The notes under the pieces were generated by a model, which was not told the origin of the DNA, made no database searches, and saw nothing but the letters and a program-made list of their open reading frames with translations. The position numbers and the translations under genes are program-made. Shown here one piece after another: positions 53,717 through 62,632 of a stretch of DNA of 64,000 bases. Location: positions 93,842 to 157,841 of the forward strand of contig MTMA02000006.1 in NCBI GenBank assembly GCA_002011075.2, given 5' to 3'. This DNA comes from Candidatus Scotarchaeum otlingeri. Its GTDB lineage: Archaea > Thermoproteota > Nitrososphaeria > Geothermarchaeales > JDFR-13. Numbering within the stretch: the stretch's first letter is position 1; the number at the start of each line of letters is the position of its first letter.

Positions 53717-53959
53717 TTGCCAAGGAGAAAAGTTCCCCGGGTCGACGCGAGGTTCAAGGCTAGATACGGTTCTACTGTAAGGAAACGCTGGAACTTGATA
53801 ATGCTAAAAAGGATAAGGAGCTATGAGTGTCCCAAATGTAAACATAAGACAGTTAAAAGGACCGCGGTAGGCATATGGAGATGTAGAAAATGCGGATTTA
53901 CCTTTGCAGGCGGCGCGTATACACCTCTAACTATAACTAGAGCGGTCCAGGTAGAATAA
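53717..53959 (+). CDS. rpl37ae: 50S ribosomal protein eL43 (L37Ae)
   Basis: 80 residues starting from TTG three bases after rrp42. Zinc ribbon C-x2-C-x14-C-x2-C (CPKC ... CRKC), basic N-terminus RFKARYGSTVRKRWN and C-terminal GGAYTPLT. Constant partner of the exosome genes in archaea. Confidence 0.97.
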   Translation: MPRRKVPRVDARFKARYGSTVRKRWNLIMLKRIRSYECPKCKHKTVKRTAVGIWRCRKCGFTFAGGAYTPLTITRAVQVE

Positions 53960-53961
53960 AT

Positions 53962-54492
53962 GTGGTATTATACATCACATCTTCCCGGCGGCCATCGGTA
54001 AGAACAAGGATCTTTATTAAGGAACTAGAGCGGGTAATTCCTGGATCAAAGAGGCTAGTTAGAGGAAAGAAAAGCCTGGACGATATATTAAAACTAATGG
54101 TTGCAGAGGGAGCGTCTCATATTTTTGTAATTGATAACGTTAAGGGCAATCCGTCAAATATTAGAATATACGAGTTATACCCTGGACAGCCCAAGATGAT
54201 AGCTAGACTATTTATAAGTGGTTTATCTCTCCAGGTAGATGTCAAAAAGAAAAGATATATATCGCAGTTGGAGATCGTGGATAGATGTAATAACAAAGAC
54301 TCTACATCATTATTTGATCTATTACGGCGCGTAATTCCTGAAACAAGATTCAGTGTTACAGAAAAAGGCGTTCCTGGAAAACTTGTTATCGAATGTGATA
54401 AATATTTATTATTAAAATTTCTTGACGATAGGGATAGAGTTCTATATCCCGTAATCCGGGTTAGTAGGGTGGATTATGAAAGATCTATTTGA
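53962..54492 (+). CDS. Brix-domain ribosome biogenesis protein (Imp4-like)
   Basis: 176 residues from a GTG two bases after eL43. ITSSRRPSVRTRIFIKELERVIPGSKRLVRGKKSLDDIL and HIFVIDNVKGNPSNIRIYEL match the archaeal single-Brix protein (Mil). It is expected to bind rRNA precursors during subunit assembly. Its end overlaps the following Pcc1-like gene by 17 bases. Confidence 0.93.
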   Translation: MVLYITSSRRPSVRTRIFIKELERVIPGSKRLVRGKKSLDDILKLMVAEGASHIFVIDNVKGNPSNIRIYELYPGQPKMIARLFISGLSLQVDVKKKRYISQLEIVDRCNNKDSTSLFDLLRRVIPETRFSVTEKGVPGKLVIECDKYLLLKFLDDRDRVLYPVIRVSRVDYERSI

Positions 54493-54733
54493 GCTTTCCC
54501 TTAACATAGAGATTGGTGATGAGCACCTGGCAAAATGCATATTTAGATCTATAAAACCAGATTTGAAGGCTGAAGGATTGGGAGGGGTCGATGTGGATAT
54601 TCTATTGAGGGGGTCTCAAATAATAATTACAGTATCTTCACAGTATTACGGTAGATTTAGAGGTGTATATAATAATATCTTACGTTTAATAGCTGTTTTA
54701 ACAGAATTGCATTCGGCTGAACAAGTTGGTTGA
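54476..54733 (+). CDS. Pcc1-family protein, second paralogue (Pcc2-like)
   Basis: 85 residues, same length and fold pattern as Pcc1: FELSLNIEIGDEHLAKCIFRSIKPDLKAE, strand pair VDVDILLRGSQIIITVSS, and helix FRGVYNNILRLIAVLTEL. The conserved Arg in the last helix start is kept, but overall identity to the 43822 protein is low. A Pcc1 paralogue (Pcc2), compared with eukaryotic Gon7, is known in archaea; one of these two genes probably serves that role. Which one is canonical Pcc1 I cannot decide. Confidence 0.8.
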   Translation: MKDLFELSLNIEIGDEHLAKCIFRSIKPDLKAEGLGGVDVDILLRGSQIIITVSSQYYGRFRGVYNNILRLIAVLTELHSAEQVG

Positions 54734-54870
54734 CCATTTTGAACGCTGAATAACTATATATGTTTTCTAAATAGAGTATATAGTCCTTATTAATACAATA
54801 AATGATATTAACTCAAAAATGATTAAGAATTAATTTATTACTGCATAGTTAAATATAGATGTGATGGGCT

Positions 54871-55230
54871 ATGAGTCAAAAAATACCACCTAAAGTCCAA
54901 CAATATCTCAAGCAGTTAGACGACCTACAAAAAAGTTATGCGGCAGTAATTTCGCAAAAACAATCTATTGAAGCGCAACTGAATGAGATCAAAAACGCTT
55001 TGGAGGAACTTGGAAAAGCAACAGAAGGCACGGATGTATTCAAGATAGCGGGCAGCATATTGGTAAGGGTAGATAAGGATAGTGTTACAAAAGAGCTTGA
55101 GGAGTCGAAAGAACTATTTGAAACAAGGCTCAAGGTGTTGGAGAATCAGGAGAAAAGGCTTGTAGAAGAGATGCGTAAGATTAATAATGAAATAAGTAGG
55201 GCGATGGGTGAAGCCAAGCTTTCGAGTTAG
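54871..55230 (+). CDS. pfdB: Prefoldin subunit beta
   Basis: 119 residues: two long coiled-coil helices (PPKVQQYLKQLDDLQKSYAAVISQKQSIE...; ELEESKELFETRLKVLENQEKRLVEEM) joined by the beta hairpin EGTDVFKIAGSILVRVDKDSV. The beta subunit with one hairpin forms the hexamer with alpha and passes unfolded proteins to the thermosome. Last standard member of the superoperon. Confidence 0.97.
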   Translation: MSQKIPPKVQQYLKQLDDLQKSYAAVISQKQSIEAQLNEIKNALEELGKATEGTDVFKIAGSILVRVDKDSVTKELEESKELFETRLKVLENQEKRLVEEMRKINNEISRAMGEAKLSS

Positions 55231-55231
55231 A

Positions 55232-56308
55232 ATGGAGAATGTTGATATGGTCGATATACTCAAGAATATAAAAGATCTAGTTAAATTATTGGAGTCATTA
55301 TCTAAGGATAAGGATATTCTGATAATCACTCATAGACGTGCTGATCTCGACGCGTATATCTCGACATATATACTCCGCAGAATACTAAAGAGCTATCTTG
55401 GTTTCAATAAAATAAACTGTCTAATTCCGAATGGTTTTTCAACCAGAATTACACATATAGCGGATATACTGAAACTTGATTTCTCCGCCAAACCCAGCTC
55501 TATCTCCTTAGATAAAGAGTACCTCTTATTTGCTCTCGATATAGGGGGAGAGGCTGTAGTTAAGGAAGTAATGGATATTATTTCAGATATCGATATAGAA
55601 ACAAAGATACTAATAGATCATCATATACATAAAGATATTTTCCTGAGGAACTTTACCCATCTATTTCTTGATAACACCAAATATTCCTCAACCATTGAAA
55701 TATTGCTGGACCTAGGATTATCCCTTGACGAATCTTTTCTCGATAAAATTAGTTATGATGAAGCATCTGTTATTATCGCATCAATTCTTGTTGAAACTAG
55801 ATTTATCTTACATGCAAAGCCAAAGGCAATTAACTATATATATCAGCTCTCAAGTAGGTACCCAGAAAGTATATCAAATGCATTTAATCTACTTCATATA
55901 GAAACAGATAGGTCGGAGAGGATCGCCTTATTAAAAGGGCTACAGAGGATAACCTTATATGAAGCAGATGGATACCTAATCGTTTTATCAAGGCTAAGCG
56001 CATATCAATCTACATTGGCTTCTAAACTGTTAACGCTAGGCGCCGATATAGCCGTAGTATATGGAGAAGAAAACGGTGTCTTAAGAGTTAGCGTTAGACT
56101 CTCAAATAGAGCTTTAGACAAATTAAAATTAAATGCGGTCTCAAATATCGTTAATCCTCTAATTGAGAGGCTCGGGGGAGACGGTGGGGGGCATCCAGGT
56201 GCAGCTATGTATATGGTTAAAGATGTAGATATAGAGTTAAGTGAAACCATAATCAGCATTTTAACTGATTACTTGAAAAAACAAGGGCTATTCATTAAGA
56301 ATTTATAG
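55232..56308 (+). CDS. DHH/DHHA1-family phosphoesterase
   Basis: 358 residues from the ATG one base after the prefoldin stop (a GTG inside the prefoldin gene is in frame). DHH motifs: ILIITHRRADLDAYISTYIL, LFALDIGG, ILIDHHIH, and DHHA1 GGDGGGHPGAAMYM. Resembles NrnA/RecJ-like phosphoesterases acting on nanoRNA, cyclic dinucleotides or single-stranded nucleic acid; the exact substrate is unclear. Different from the RecJ-like protein at 44100. Follows prefoldin as in several archaeal genomes. Confidence 0.88.
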   Translation: MENVDMVDILKNIKDLVKLLESLSKDKDILIITHRRADLDAYISTYILRRILKSYLGFNKINCLIPNGFSTRITHIADILKLDFSAKPSSISLDKEYLLFALDIGGEAVVKEVMDIISDIDIETKILIDHHIHKDIFLRNFTHLFLDNTKYSSTIEILLDLGLSLDESFLDKISYDEASVIIASILVETRFILHAKPKAINYIYQLSSRYPESISNAFNLLHIETDRSERIALLKGLQRITLYEADGYLIVLSRLSAYQSTLASKLLTLGADIAVVYGEENGVLRVSVRLSNRALDKLKLNAVSNIVNPLIERLGGDGGGHPGAAMYMVKDVDIELSETIISILTDYLKKQGLFIKNL

Positions 56309-56318
56309 AGTGTTCGAT

Positions 56319-57170
56319 ATGAGCGTAATATTAGAATTTAAGGATTTCGGTTTTCGATATACTGGAAACAAAGAGTTTACGGTAAGGGATATAAACTTTA
56401 GGATTCGGCATGGAGAGTTTGTAATGCTCTCCGGACCCAGTGGAGGCGGTAAAACGACGCTTGCTAGGGCAATGGTCGGTTTAATTCCGCATTTCTATAT
56501 GGGTGAGATGGAAGGTTCAGTTTTGATAGATGGAGTTTCAACGAAGAATAAAGAGGTCAAAGAGATTTCGCGAACTATAGGTTATGTATTCCAGAATCCT
56601 GATAACCAAATATTTATGACCACAGTGATCCGAGATGTGGCTTTTAGGCTAGAGTTTATGGATCTGCCAAAAGAGGAGATGATTAATAGAGTAAGATATA
56701 TTCTCGATAAACTTGGCATCGCTGATTTAATGTATAGGCGTGTGGAAACATTATCTGGTGGTGAAAAGCAGAAAGTCGCTATTGCAGGGGTGTTAGTTGC
56801 CCAGCCAAAAGTATTAATTCTTGACGAGCCTACAGCATATTTATCCCCTAAATCCGCCCTTGGTCTAATGAAGTTACTGGACAGATTAAACAAAGAATTG
56901 GGTATAACAATTATATTGATTGATCACCGGATGGATCTAGCTATACAGTATGTGAAGAGAATGATAGTACTATATAATGGTAGGATAGTTCTCGACGCCT
57001 CTACTAAGGATGCCTTGGAAACTGCATTGGACAAGCTTTATGGAATAAACATCCCAACTATATCGCGGTTGTATCATATATTTAAGAGATGGGGTTATAA
57101 TCCTCCAAGTCCTATTATAGAAGCTGAAGATCTAAGTCGATATATTCTGAAGGAAGTGGTGAAGGCATGA
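56319..57170 (+). CDS. ECF transporter ATPase, first subunit
   Basis: 283 residues from the ATG three codons inside the longest frame. Walker A GPSGGGKT at 39-46, Q-loop VFQNPDNQIF, signature LSGGEKQKVAIAG, Walker B VLILDEPTAYLS, and switch His in LIDHRMD. The Q-loop form QNPDNQ is typical of energy-coupling factor ATPases for vitamins and metals. Four-base overlap with the second ATPase gene. Confidence 0.94.
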   Translation: MSVILEFKDFGFRYTGNKEFTVRDINFRIRHGEFVMLSGPSGGGKTTLARAMVGLIPHFYMGEMEGSVLIDGVSTKNKEVKEISRTIGYVFQNPDNQIFMTTVIRDVAFRLEFMDLPKEEMINRVRYILDKLGIADLMYRRVETLSGGEKQKVAIAGVLVAQPKVLILDEPTAYLSPKSALGLMKLLDRLNKELGITIILIDHRMDLAIQYVKRMIVLYNGRIVLDASTKDALETALDKLYGINIPTISRLYHIFKRWGYNPPSPIIEAEDLSRYILKEVVKA

Positions 57171-57982
57171 TTCTCGTAGAAGACCTATGGTTCACATATG
57201 GGGAAGATTTTATCCTAAAGAATATAAATTTGGAGATAGGCAAGGGAGAGTTCATAGCTATTATGGGTGATAATGGTGCAGGTAAAACAACACTAGTAAA
57301 GCACTTTAATGGATTATTGAAACCTAGTAAGGGTAAAGTAATTGTAGATGACCTCGATACATCTAAGGCATCTATATACGACTTATCTAGGAAGGTAGCT
57401 TTGGTATTTCAATATCCAGAGAAGATGTTTTTTAGCGAAACGGTATGGGATGAGGTCAATTTTGCCTTAAAAAACTTTGGTTTCGATGAGGATTATAGAA
57501 TTCACAGAATTAATAAGGTATTAGCATTGCTATGGTTAGATGGGCTTAAAGATAGGTCGCCTTTTACTCTTAGTGGAGGAGAACAACGTAGATTAGCATT
57601 GGCCTGCGCACTTGCTTGGGACCCAGATTATATCGTGTTAGATGAGCCCACAGCAGGACAAGATAAGTATCAGAGGGAAATACTTACAAAGATCATCCAG
57701 GTTTTAGTAGAGCAGGAAAAATCCGTTATTATCGTAACTCATGATATAGAATTTGTAGCTGAGTTAAAACCTAGGGTAGTACTAATGTACAATGGGGAGA
57801 TAGTTGCTGATGGAGCAGCTGAAGACATTTTATCCAACGAAAAGTTATTGAGAAGCTCCGGATTATATCCTCCATCAGTAATTGATGTATCTAGACCATT
57901 ATTTGATAAAGGCATAATCAAAAAGCCTATAATAAATATACACGATTTTATCGCGGCACTTGAGATGTTGGCTAGAGGGTGA
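57167..57982 (+). CDS. ECF transporter ATPase, second subunit
   Basis: 271 residues. Walker A GDNGAGKT at 34-41, Q-loop VFQYPEKMFF, signature LSGGEQRRLALAC, Walker B YIVLDEPTAGQD, switch His in IVTHDIEF. Forms a heterodimer with the preceding ATPase. ATG overlaps the previous stop. Confidence 0.94.
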   Translation: MILVEDLWFTYGEDFILKNINLEIGKGEFIAIMGDNGAGKTTLVKHFNGLLKPSKGKVIVDDLDTSKASIYDLSRKVALVFQYPEKMFFSETVWDEVNFALKNFGFDEDYRIHRINKVLALLWLDGLKDRSPFTLSGGEQRRLALACALAWDPDYIVLDEPTAGQDKYQREILTKIIQVLVEQEKSVIIVTHDIEFVAELKPRVVLMYNGEIVADGAAEDILSNEKLLRSSGLYPPSVIDVSRPLFDKGIIKKPIINIHDFIAALEMLARG

Positions 57983-57992
57983 TAAAAATATT

Positions 57993-58733
57993 ATGCTTAA
58001 GCTAGACGCTTTATTTAGATATGTTGAGCGAGATACACTGATGCATAAGCTGGACCCCAGAACTAAATTCATAGTTATACTGATATACTCTATATTCATA
58101 ATATTAAGCCCATCATATACTACGCAAATAATCATAATATTACTCTCATCAATTTTAGCGATATCCGCGAAGTGCTTCAGAAATATGATGAGGAGTGTAT
58201 TAACTGTTACACCGTTTTTCCTTATTATACTCTTTGCAAACTACTATTTTACCCGTCTAGATATTACGGCCGCGTTAACTCCATCTCTCCGGATATTATC
58301 CCTTGTAACTGTATTTACACTATTCTTTTTAACTACGTCACCGGATGATTTCTCGACAGCCTTAGACAAGTCTGGATTGCCATTAACCATTACTCTTTCC
58401 TTCTCTTTGGCGCTAAAGTTTATACCTACGATGATGCAGCAAATAAATGAGGTTATGGAGGCTCAGGTAGCTAGAGGCCTCAAGCTAGACAAAGGTAATA
58501 TCTTAAGCAGAATTCGAAATTATATCCCTATCCTCATTCCGGTAATAATATTATCGATTAAAAGGAGTATAGAGGTAGCTGAAGCATTAGAAGTCAGGGG
58601 CTTAGACCTCAAAGCTAAAAGAAAACCAATTGTTGAAACCAGCATGAGTTGGAGAGATTATATATATCTAGCGCTAAACACCCTTATAGTTGTTTTACTC
58701 ACTGCTATTGTGATATACCTAGCAATACCATAA
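57993..58733 (+). CDS. ecfT: ECF transporter transmembrane subunit EcfT
   Basis: 246 residues from the ATG ten bases after the second ATPase stop. About five to six membrane helices and the two coupling-helix motifs that dock into the ATPases: EAQVARGLKLD and EALEVRGLDLKA (A-R-G type). Couples the ATPases to an S component that binds the vitamin. No S component is encoded beside it. Confidence 0.93.
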   Translation: MLKLDALFRYVERDTLMHKLDPRTKFIVILIYSIFIILSPSYTTQIIIILLSSILAISAKCFRNMMRSVLTVTPFFLIILFANYYFTRLDITAALTPSLRILSLVTVFTLFFLTTSPDDFSTALDKSGLPLTITLSFSLALKFIPTMMQQINEVMEAQVARGLKLDKGNILSRIRNYIPILIPVIILSIKRSIEVAEALEVRGLDLKAKRKPIVETSMSWRDYIYLALNTLIVVLLTAIVIYLAIP

Positions 58734-58775
58734 AAAATTTAACTATAAAATAAATACCTATATATTAGGTAGATA

Positions 58776-58848
58776 GGGCCCGTAGCTCAGAAGGCAGAGC
58801 ACCGGGCTCATAACCCGGGGGTCCAGGGTTCGAGTCCCTGCGGGCCCA
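58776..58848 (+). tRNA. tRNA with CAT anticodon (Ile2 or elongator Met)
   Basis: 73-base cloverleaf without intron: acceptor GGGCCCG/CGGGCCC, D arm GCTC-AGAAGGCA-GAGC, anticodon stem CCGGG/CCCGG with loop CTCATAA, T arm CAGGG-TTCGAGT-CCCTG, discriminator A. The DNA continues with TCA, so CCA is not encoded, unlike the other two tRNAs here. The GGGCCC acceptor with A73 is what I recall for archaeal Ile2, whose C34 becomes agmatidine; elongator Met is the alternative. A T run follows at about 58866. Confidence 0.95.
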
Positions 58849-59108
58849 TCAGGCTCTTCATAATTTTTTTGTTTGATAATGTTTTTCTTATATCGTTACG
58901 CTCTTCTAATGATGTATTTATATGATTTCATTGCTCTGTGAGCAGCGCTTCGTTACGGTAACATATAAATATCTTTCAAGTTAGATACCATTAATTATTA
59001 TCTCTATGGACCGACTATACCTTCATTACGAAGCATCTGTCTATTAAGACTCTAGCAAAGAGGGTAAAAATATCCTGATGAAAAATATTATTGTGGTGCT
59101 ACCTAGAT

Positions 59109-60047
59109 ATGATTACTGTTCTCAGTGGAGGTAGAGGTACCCCAAAATTGCTGATGGGGCTTAGGAGGGTTCTCGGCGATTCTAGACTGATAGTAATAGT
59201 TAACACAGCGGATGATATCTGGTGGAATGGTTTATATGTGTCACCTGACCTCGACACCGTAATATATCTATTTGCTAATATTCTAGATACAAACAGATTC
59301 TGGGGGGTAAAGGGTGATACTTTCCATTTCTTGACTCAAGCAAAAAGGTATGGTATAGACTGGCCTTGGTTTAATATCGGGGATAGAGATTTGGCTATGC
59401 ATGTAACTAGAACATTTCTTATGAATAAGGGATACACCCTTAGTAAGGTAACAAAATATATAACCAGTAAACTTGGCATCGAATCTATGATTCTTCCAGC
59501 CACTGATGATAAGATAGATACATATGTTACCACTTCCCTCGGAAAGCTACATATACAGGAATATCTAGTTAAACACCGGGCCAAATTAGATGTCTCTAGA
59601 ATCGAGTTCATAGGACTTGGAGCCGCTAAAGCTGCGCCAAATGTATGTGATGCAATAGAATCTTCTGATCTAATAATTATAGGGCCGAGTAACCCTATCA
59701 ACAGTATAGGCCCTATTATACATATTAAGGAGATTAAGGAGGCTCTTAGGAATATCTCGAATCCTATACTTGCTGTATCTCCTATAAAAGCTGGGCGACC
59801 ATACTCTGGCCCAGCGGATAAATTTATGAAGGCAGAGGGATTCGAGCCATCCCCCATCGGTCTAGCCGAGCTATATAAGGATCATATCGATTATCTTATA
59901 ATAGATACGGCGGATAGTAATTATGCTTCAGAGATAAACAGGTCTTTCGATATAGATGTATATGTGACAGATATATCCATAAATAACCTCGATGACTCGA
60001 TAAGATTGGCTAAGGAAATATTCAAATTTACGGGGATAAATTTATGA
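59109..60047 (+). CDS. cofD: 2-phospho-L-lactate transferase CofD
   Basis: 312 residues from the ATG of MITVLSGGRGTPKLLMGL; an upstream ATG-like frame would add six unusual residues. The N-terminal glycine loop, IVNTADDIWWNGLYVSPDLDTVIYLFA, and GPSNPINSIGPI are diagnostic. It joins lactyl (or PEP-derived) phospho-diphosphoguanosine to Fo, making F420-0. Its stop overlaps the cofC start (ATGA). Confidence 0.96.
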   Translation: MITVLSGGRGTPKLLMGLRRVLGDSRLIVIVNTADDIWWNGLYVSPDLDTVIYLFANILDTNRFWGVKGDTFHFLTQAKRYGIDWPWFNIGDRDLAMHVTRTFLMNKGYTLSKVTKYITSKLGIESMILPATDDKIDTYVTTSLGKLHIQEYLVKHRAKLDVSRIEFIGLGAAKAAPNVCDAIESSDLIIIGPSNPINSIGPIIHIKEIKEALRNISNPILAVSPIKAGRPYSGPADKFMKAEGFEPSPIGLAELYKDHIDYLIIDTADSNYASEINRSFDIDVYVTDISINNLDDSIRLAKEIFKFTGINL

Positions 60048-60700
60048 AGGTAACATGCATAATACCGATGAAAGAATTATCTTCTTCTAAGACCCGTTTA
60101 TCTAACTATTTGACTAGTGATGAGAGATGTGAATTATCATTATCTATGTTAAAGGATGTAGTTACATCGGTAATGCTATGCAAATATATCGACTATACGA
60201 TTATAGTGACACCGGATGCTCAATTAAAAGAATTGTTAGCAGAGTTCAGCGGAATAGACTTCATTTATGATAAAGGTATAAGTCAGACACTCGCTGTTGA
60301 ATATGCTATTAGCTATGCATCAAAGCACGTAGCCCCAGACATTACTGTAATATGTGTAGCGGATATACCCTTGTTGCAAGCGAGAAATCTAGATGAAATT
60401 ATATCTATAGCGTTAAAAGAAGAGTCATGTGTATTGGCTCCATCCTCCGATGGAGGTACAAATGTAATAGCTCAGCATCTGGTTAAGCCCCTGAAACTAA
60501 TGTATGGTCCACACAGCTTTGAGAAACATCTAGCTACCGCAAAGAACCAAGGTATAAAGATAGATGTCTATAGGTCATCCGAGACATTGATCGACGTAGA
60601 TACTATAGACGATTTAAGATTGTTATCTAAGATCGGGTGTCACGGATATACCTCTAATATACTAAATAAAATAGCTGACAAAATATTAGGTAAGTTATAG
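60044..60700 (+). CDS. cofC: 2-phospho-L-lactate guanylyltransferase CofC
   Basis: 218 residues. Nucleotidyltransferase start CIIPMKELSSSKTRLSNYL, CVADIPLLQARNLDEII, LAPSSDGGTNVIA and IDVDTIDDLRLL agree with CofC. It activates 2-phospholactate (or PEP) with GTP for CofD. Translationally coupled to cofD, so together they provide the side chain step of F420 synthesis. Confidence 0.95.
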   Translation: MKVTCIIPMKELSSSKTRLSNYLTSDERCELSLSMLKDVVTSVMLCKYIDYTIIVTPDAQLKELLAEFSGIDFIYDKGISQTLAVEYAISYASKHVAPDITVICVADIPLLQARNLDEIISIALKEESCVLAPSSDGGTNVIAQHLVKPLKLMYGPHSFEKHLATAKNQGIKIDVYRSSETLIDVDTIDDLRLLSKIGCHGYTSNILNKIADKILGKL

Positions 60701-60790
60701 TAGGAAATATGGATATAGATTTCACGGTGAATATGATTTAGCTACAATAATTGATATATTTATAACCCTAACCCACCTTATACCCGCGAT

Positions 60791-61372
60791 TTATTGTATT
60801 AATTTGTTTCCCCATTCTTCAACAAATACTATTTCCTTCAGTGGGAGCCTGCCCGGGTCACTAGGCGCCTCATCAGGTTTTCCTATAGGGATTATCGTTT
60901 GTAATCGATATTCCTCTGGTACATTAAACATAGAGTTGGCCCATCTTGTATCTGACGGTGTATATGTCAATGTAGCATATCCTTTTTCCTCGGCCGCAAG
61001 TAATAGGTATCCTATCATAAGCCATACACTCTCTATCCAATATGGAGTGCCCCTTCTACCAAACACTAGAATTAATACTGGAGCTTCTGTTAAATGCGGC
61101 TTTCTCCAAGTGATGTTCCTTGAGGCAGCCCATTCTACGAATTCCCGAGGCGCTCGGTTATAAAATTTTCTTTCTATCTCCTCACATATCTCTCTAATCT
61201 CCTTCTTCTTCTCGGGGCTAGATACCAATAGAAATCTCCATGGTTGACGGTTCCCACCACTAGGAGCATATCTAGCAACATCTAGAATATACATTAAATC
61301 GTTTAAAGGAATATCTTCCTTTTTATATCTCCTTACACTTCTTCTAGTCACCGCGTATTTTTGAATATACAT
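60791..61372 (-). CDS. Nitroreductase-family flavoprotein
   Basis: 193 residues from the ATG with GGGTGAG upstream; GTG three codons earlier is in frame. FMN-binding start TRRSVRRYKKEDIP, central RYAPSGGNRQPWRFLLV, and GYLLLAAEEKGYATLTYTP, PIGKPDEAPSDPGRLPLKEIV. Reduces nitro compounds or quinones with NAD(P)H, or acts on dehalogenation-like substrates. Convergent with cofC. Confidence 0.93.
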   Translation of the reverse strand: MYIQKYAVTRRSVRRYKKEDIPLNDLMYILDVARYAPSGGNRQPWRFLLVSSPEKKKEIREICEEIERKFYNRAPREFVEWAASRNITWRKPHLTEAPVLILVFGRRGTPYWIESVWLMIGYLLLAAEEKGYATLTYTPSDTRWANSMFNVPEEYRLQTIIPIGKPDEAPSDPGRLPLKEIVFVEEWGNKLIQ

Positions 61373-61439
61373 CAGACTCACCCGTTAAGTTATTAATAAG
61401 AATATGATAGAATTTCCACAAAAAATAACATTTTTACAA

Positions 61440-61517
61440 TGGTGGGTCCGCGGGGATTTGAACCCCGGACCACCGGCTCCCAAGGCCGGCATCCTAGCCA
61501 AGCTAGACCACGGACCC
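61440..61517 (-). tRNA. tRNA-Pro (TGG)
   Basis: Minus-strand cloverleaf: acceptor GGGTCCG/CGGACCC, anticodon stem CCGGC/GCCGG with loop CTTGGGA giving anticodon TGG, T arm CCGGGG region with TTCAAAT, discriminator A at 61443 and encoded CCA at 61440-61442. No intron, although tRNA-Pro genes often have one in Thermoproteota. Confidence 0.95.
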
Positions 61518-61668
61518 GGCGCGTTCTTGTATCCATATATCATTTAGACTGCTGTTTGCTTATAATTCTTAATTTAATTAGGTTTTTCAGTTATTAAATT
61601 TTGGGTAGATATATTTTTACTGGAGTATTATCTGCATTAACGTTTAGTTCTTAAGTTTCTAGGGGGTA

Positions 61669-62436
61669 ATGAAGTTGAAGGTATATGAAGCCGTAATATT
61701 AGCGGCGGGAGTAGGAAGTAGATTAAAAGAGTATATTGGGGAGACCCCTAAGCCTATTGTCAGGGTGGGGGGGATACCGCTTATTTGTTATTCAATAGCA
61801 TCATTATTAGATATCGGTGTGAATAAATTCCATATCGTTGTAAATCCTTTCAATAAAGATAGTATCGAAGAAGTATTGGTAGATACTGACCTAAACTTTG
61901 AATTAATTGTTAATAATAGCCCTGAGAGGGGGAATGGATATAGCTTGATGATAGGAATGGAGAGGGTTCAAGGTCAGTATTTTTATCTTTCCATGTCAGA
62001 CCACATATATTCATATGGTATCCATAGGATGATGTTAAATTCGGAATTTGCCGATGTTGTTATTGCTGTAGATTCTAAGCCTATCCTCATAAATGTAGAG
62101 GAAGCTACTAAGGTCTTTGTTGATAATTATAACGTGGTAAATATTGGAAAGAAGCTGAAAAAGTATACTCATGTAGATACGGGGCTATTTATTATCAGCA
62201 TGAATCTCTACCCATATTTTCTAAGGTTGATGGAGGATAGGGAGGTTCTGGAGTTGTCAGATATGATAAGATCAGCTGTCCAAGATAATTATAATGTAAC
62301 TATTTTTGATGTATCTGGGTCTGCGTGGATGGATATAGATACTATGGAAGATATTAGGAGAGCCGAATCGATGAGGGAATACCTCTTGTCTTCTCTGCAT
62401 ACTAATCTAGGTCATATACTCAAGTTATTCGAGTAA
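61669..62436 (+). CDS. Nucleotidyltransferase, inositol-1-phosphate cytidylyltransferase-like
   Basis: 255 residues. N-terminal sugar-nucleotide motif VILAAGVGSRLKEYIGETPKPIV, then NNSPERGNGYSLMIGMERV, YFYLSMSDHIYS and THVDTGLFIISM. The NGYSL and SDHIYS elements resemble archaeal CTP:inositol-1-phosphate cytidylyltransferase, which starts di-myo-inositol-phosphate or archaetidylinositol synthesis. No fused or adjacent phosphotransferase is seen. Other sugar-phosphate substrates remain possible. Confidence 0.8.
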   Translation: MKLKVYEAVILAAGVGSRLKEYIGETPKPIVRVGGIPLICYSIASLLDIGVNKFHIVVNPFNKDSIEEVLVDTDLNFELIVNNSPERGNGYSLMIGMERVQGQYFYLSMSDHIYSYGIHRMMLNSEFADVVIAVDSKPILINVEEATKVFVDNYNVVNIGKKLKKYTHVDTGLFIISMNLYPYFLRLMEDREVLELSDMIRSAVQDNYNVTIFDVSGSAWMDIDTMEDIRRAESMREYLLSSLHTNLGHILKLFE

Positions 62437-62632
62437 AAGGGGATATTCACCGTTGATAACAACGGGTTATTCAATAGGGATTATTGGAGTATTTATTTGA
62501 AAATAATCGTTTCACAAGGCAAATTTACATTATGTAAAAACACGTTTACACACATTTATTTTCTGGGTTATTACGGGAGGAAATATAAGGGTTTTATTAT
62601 TGAAGTACCTTACGATATAATGGGTGTCTATC

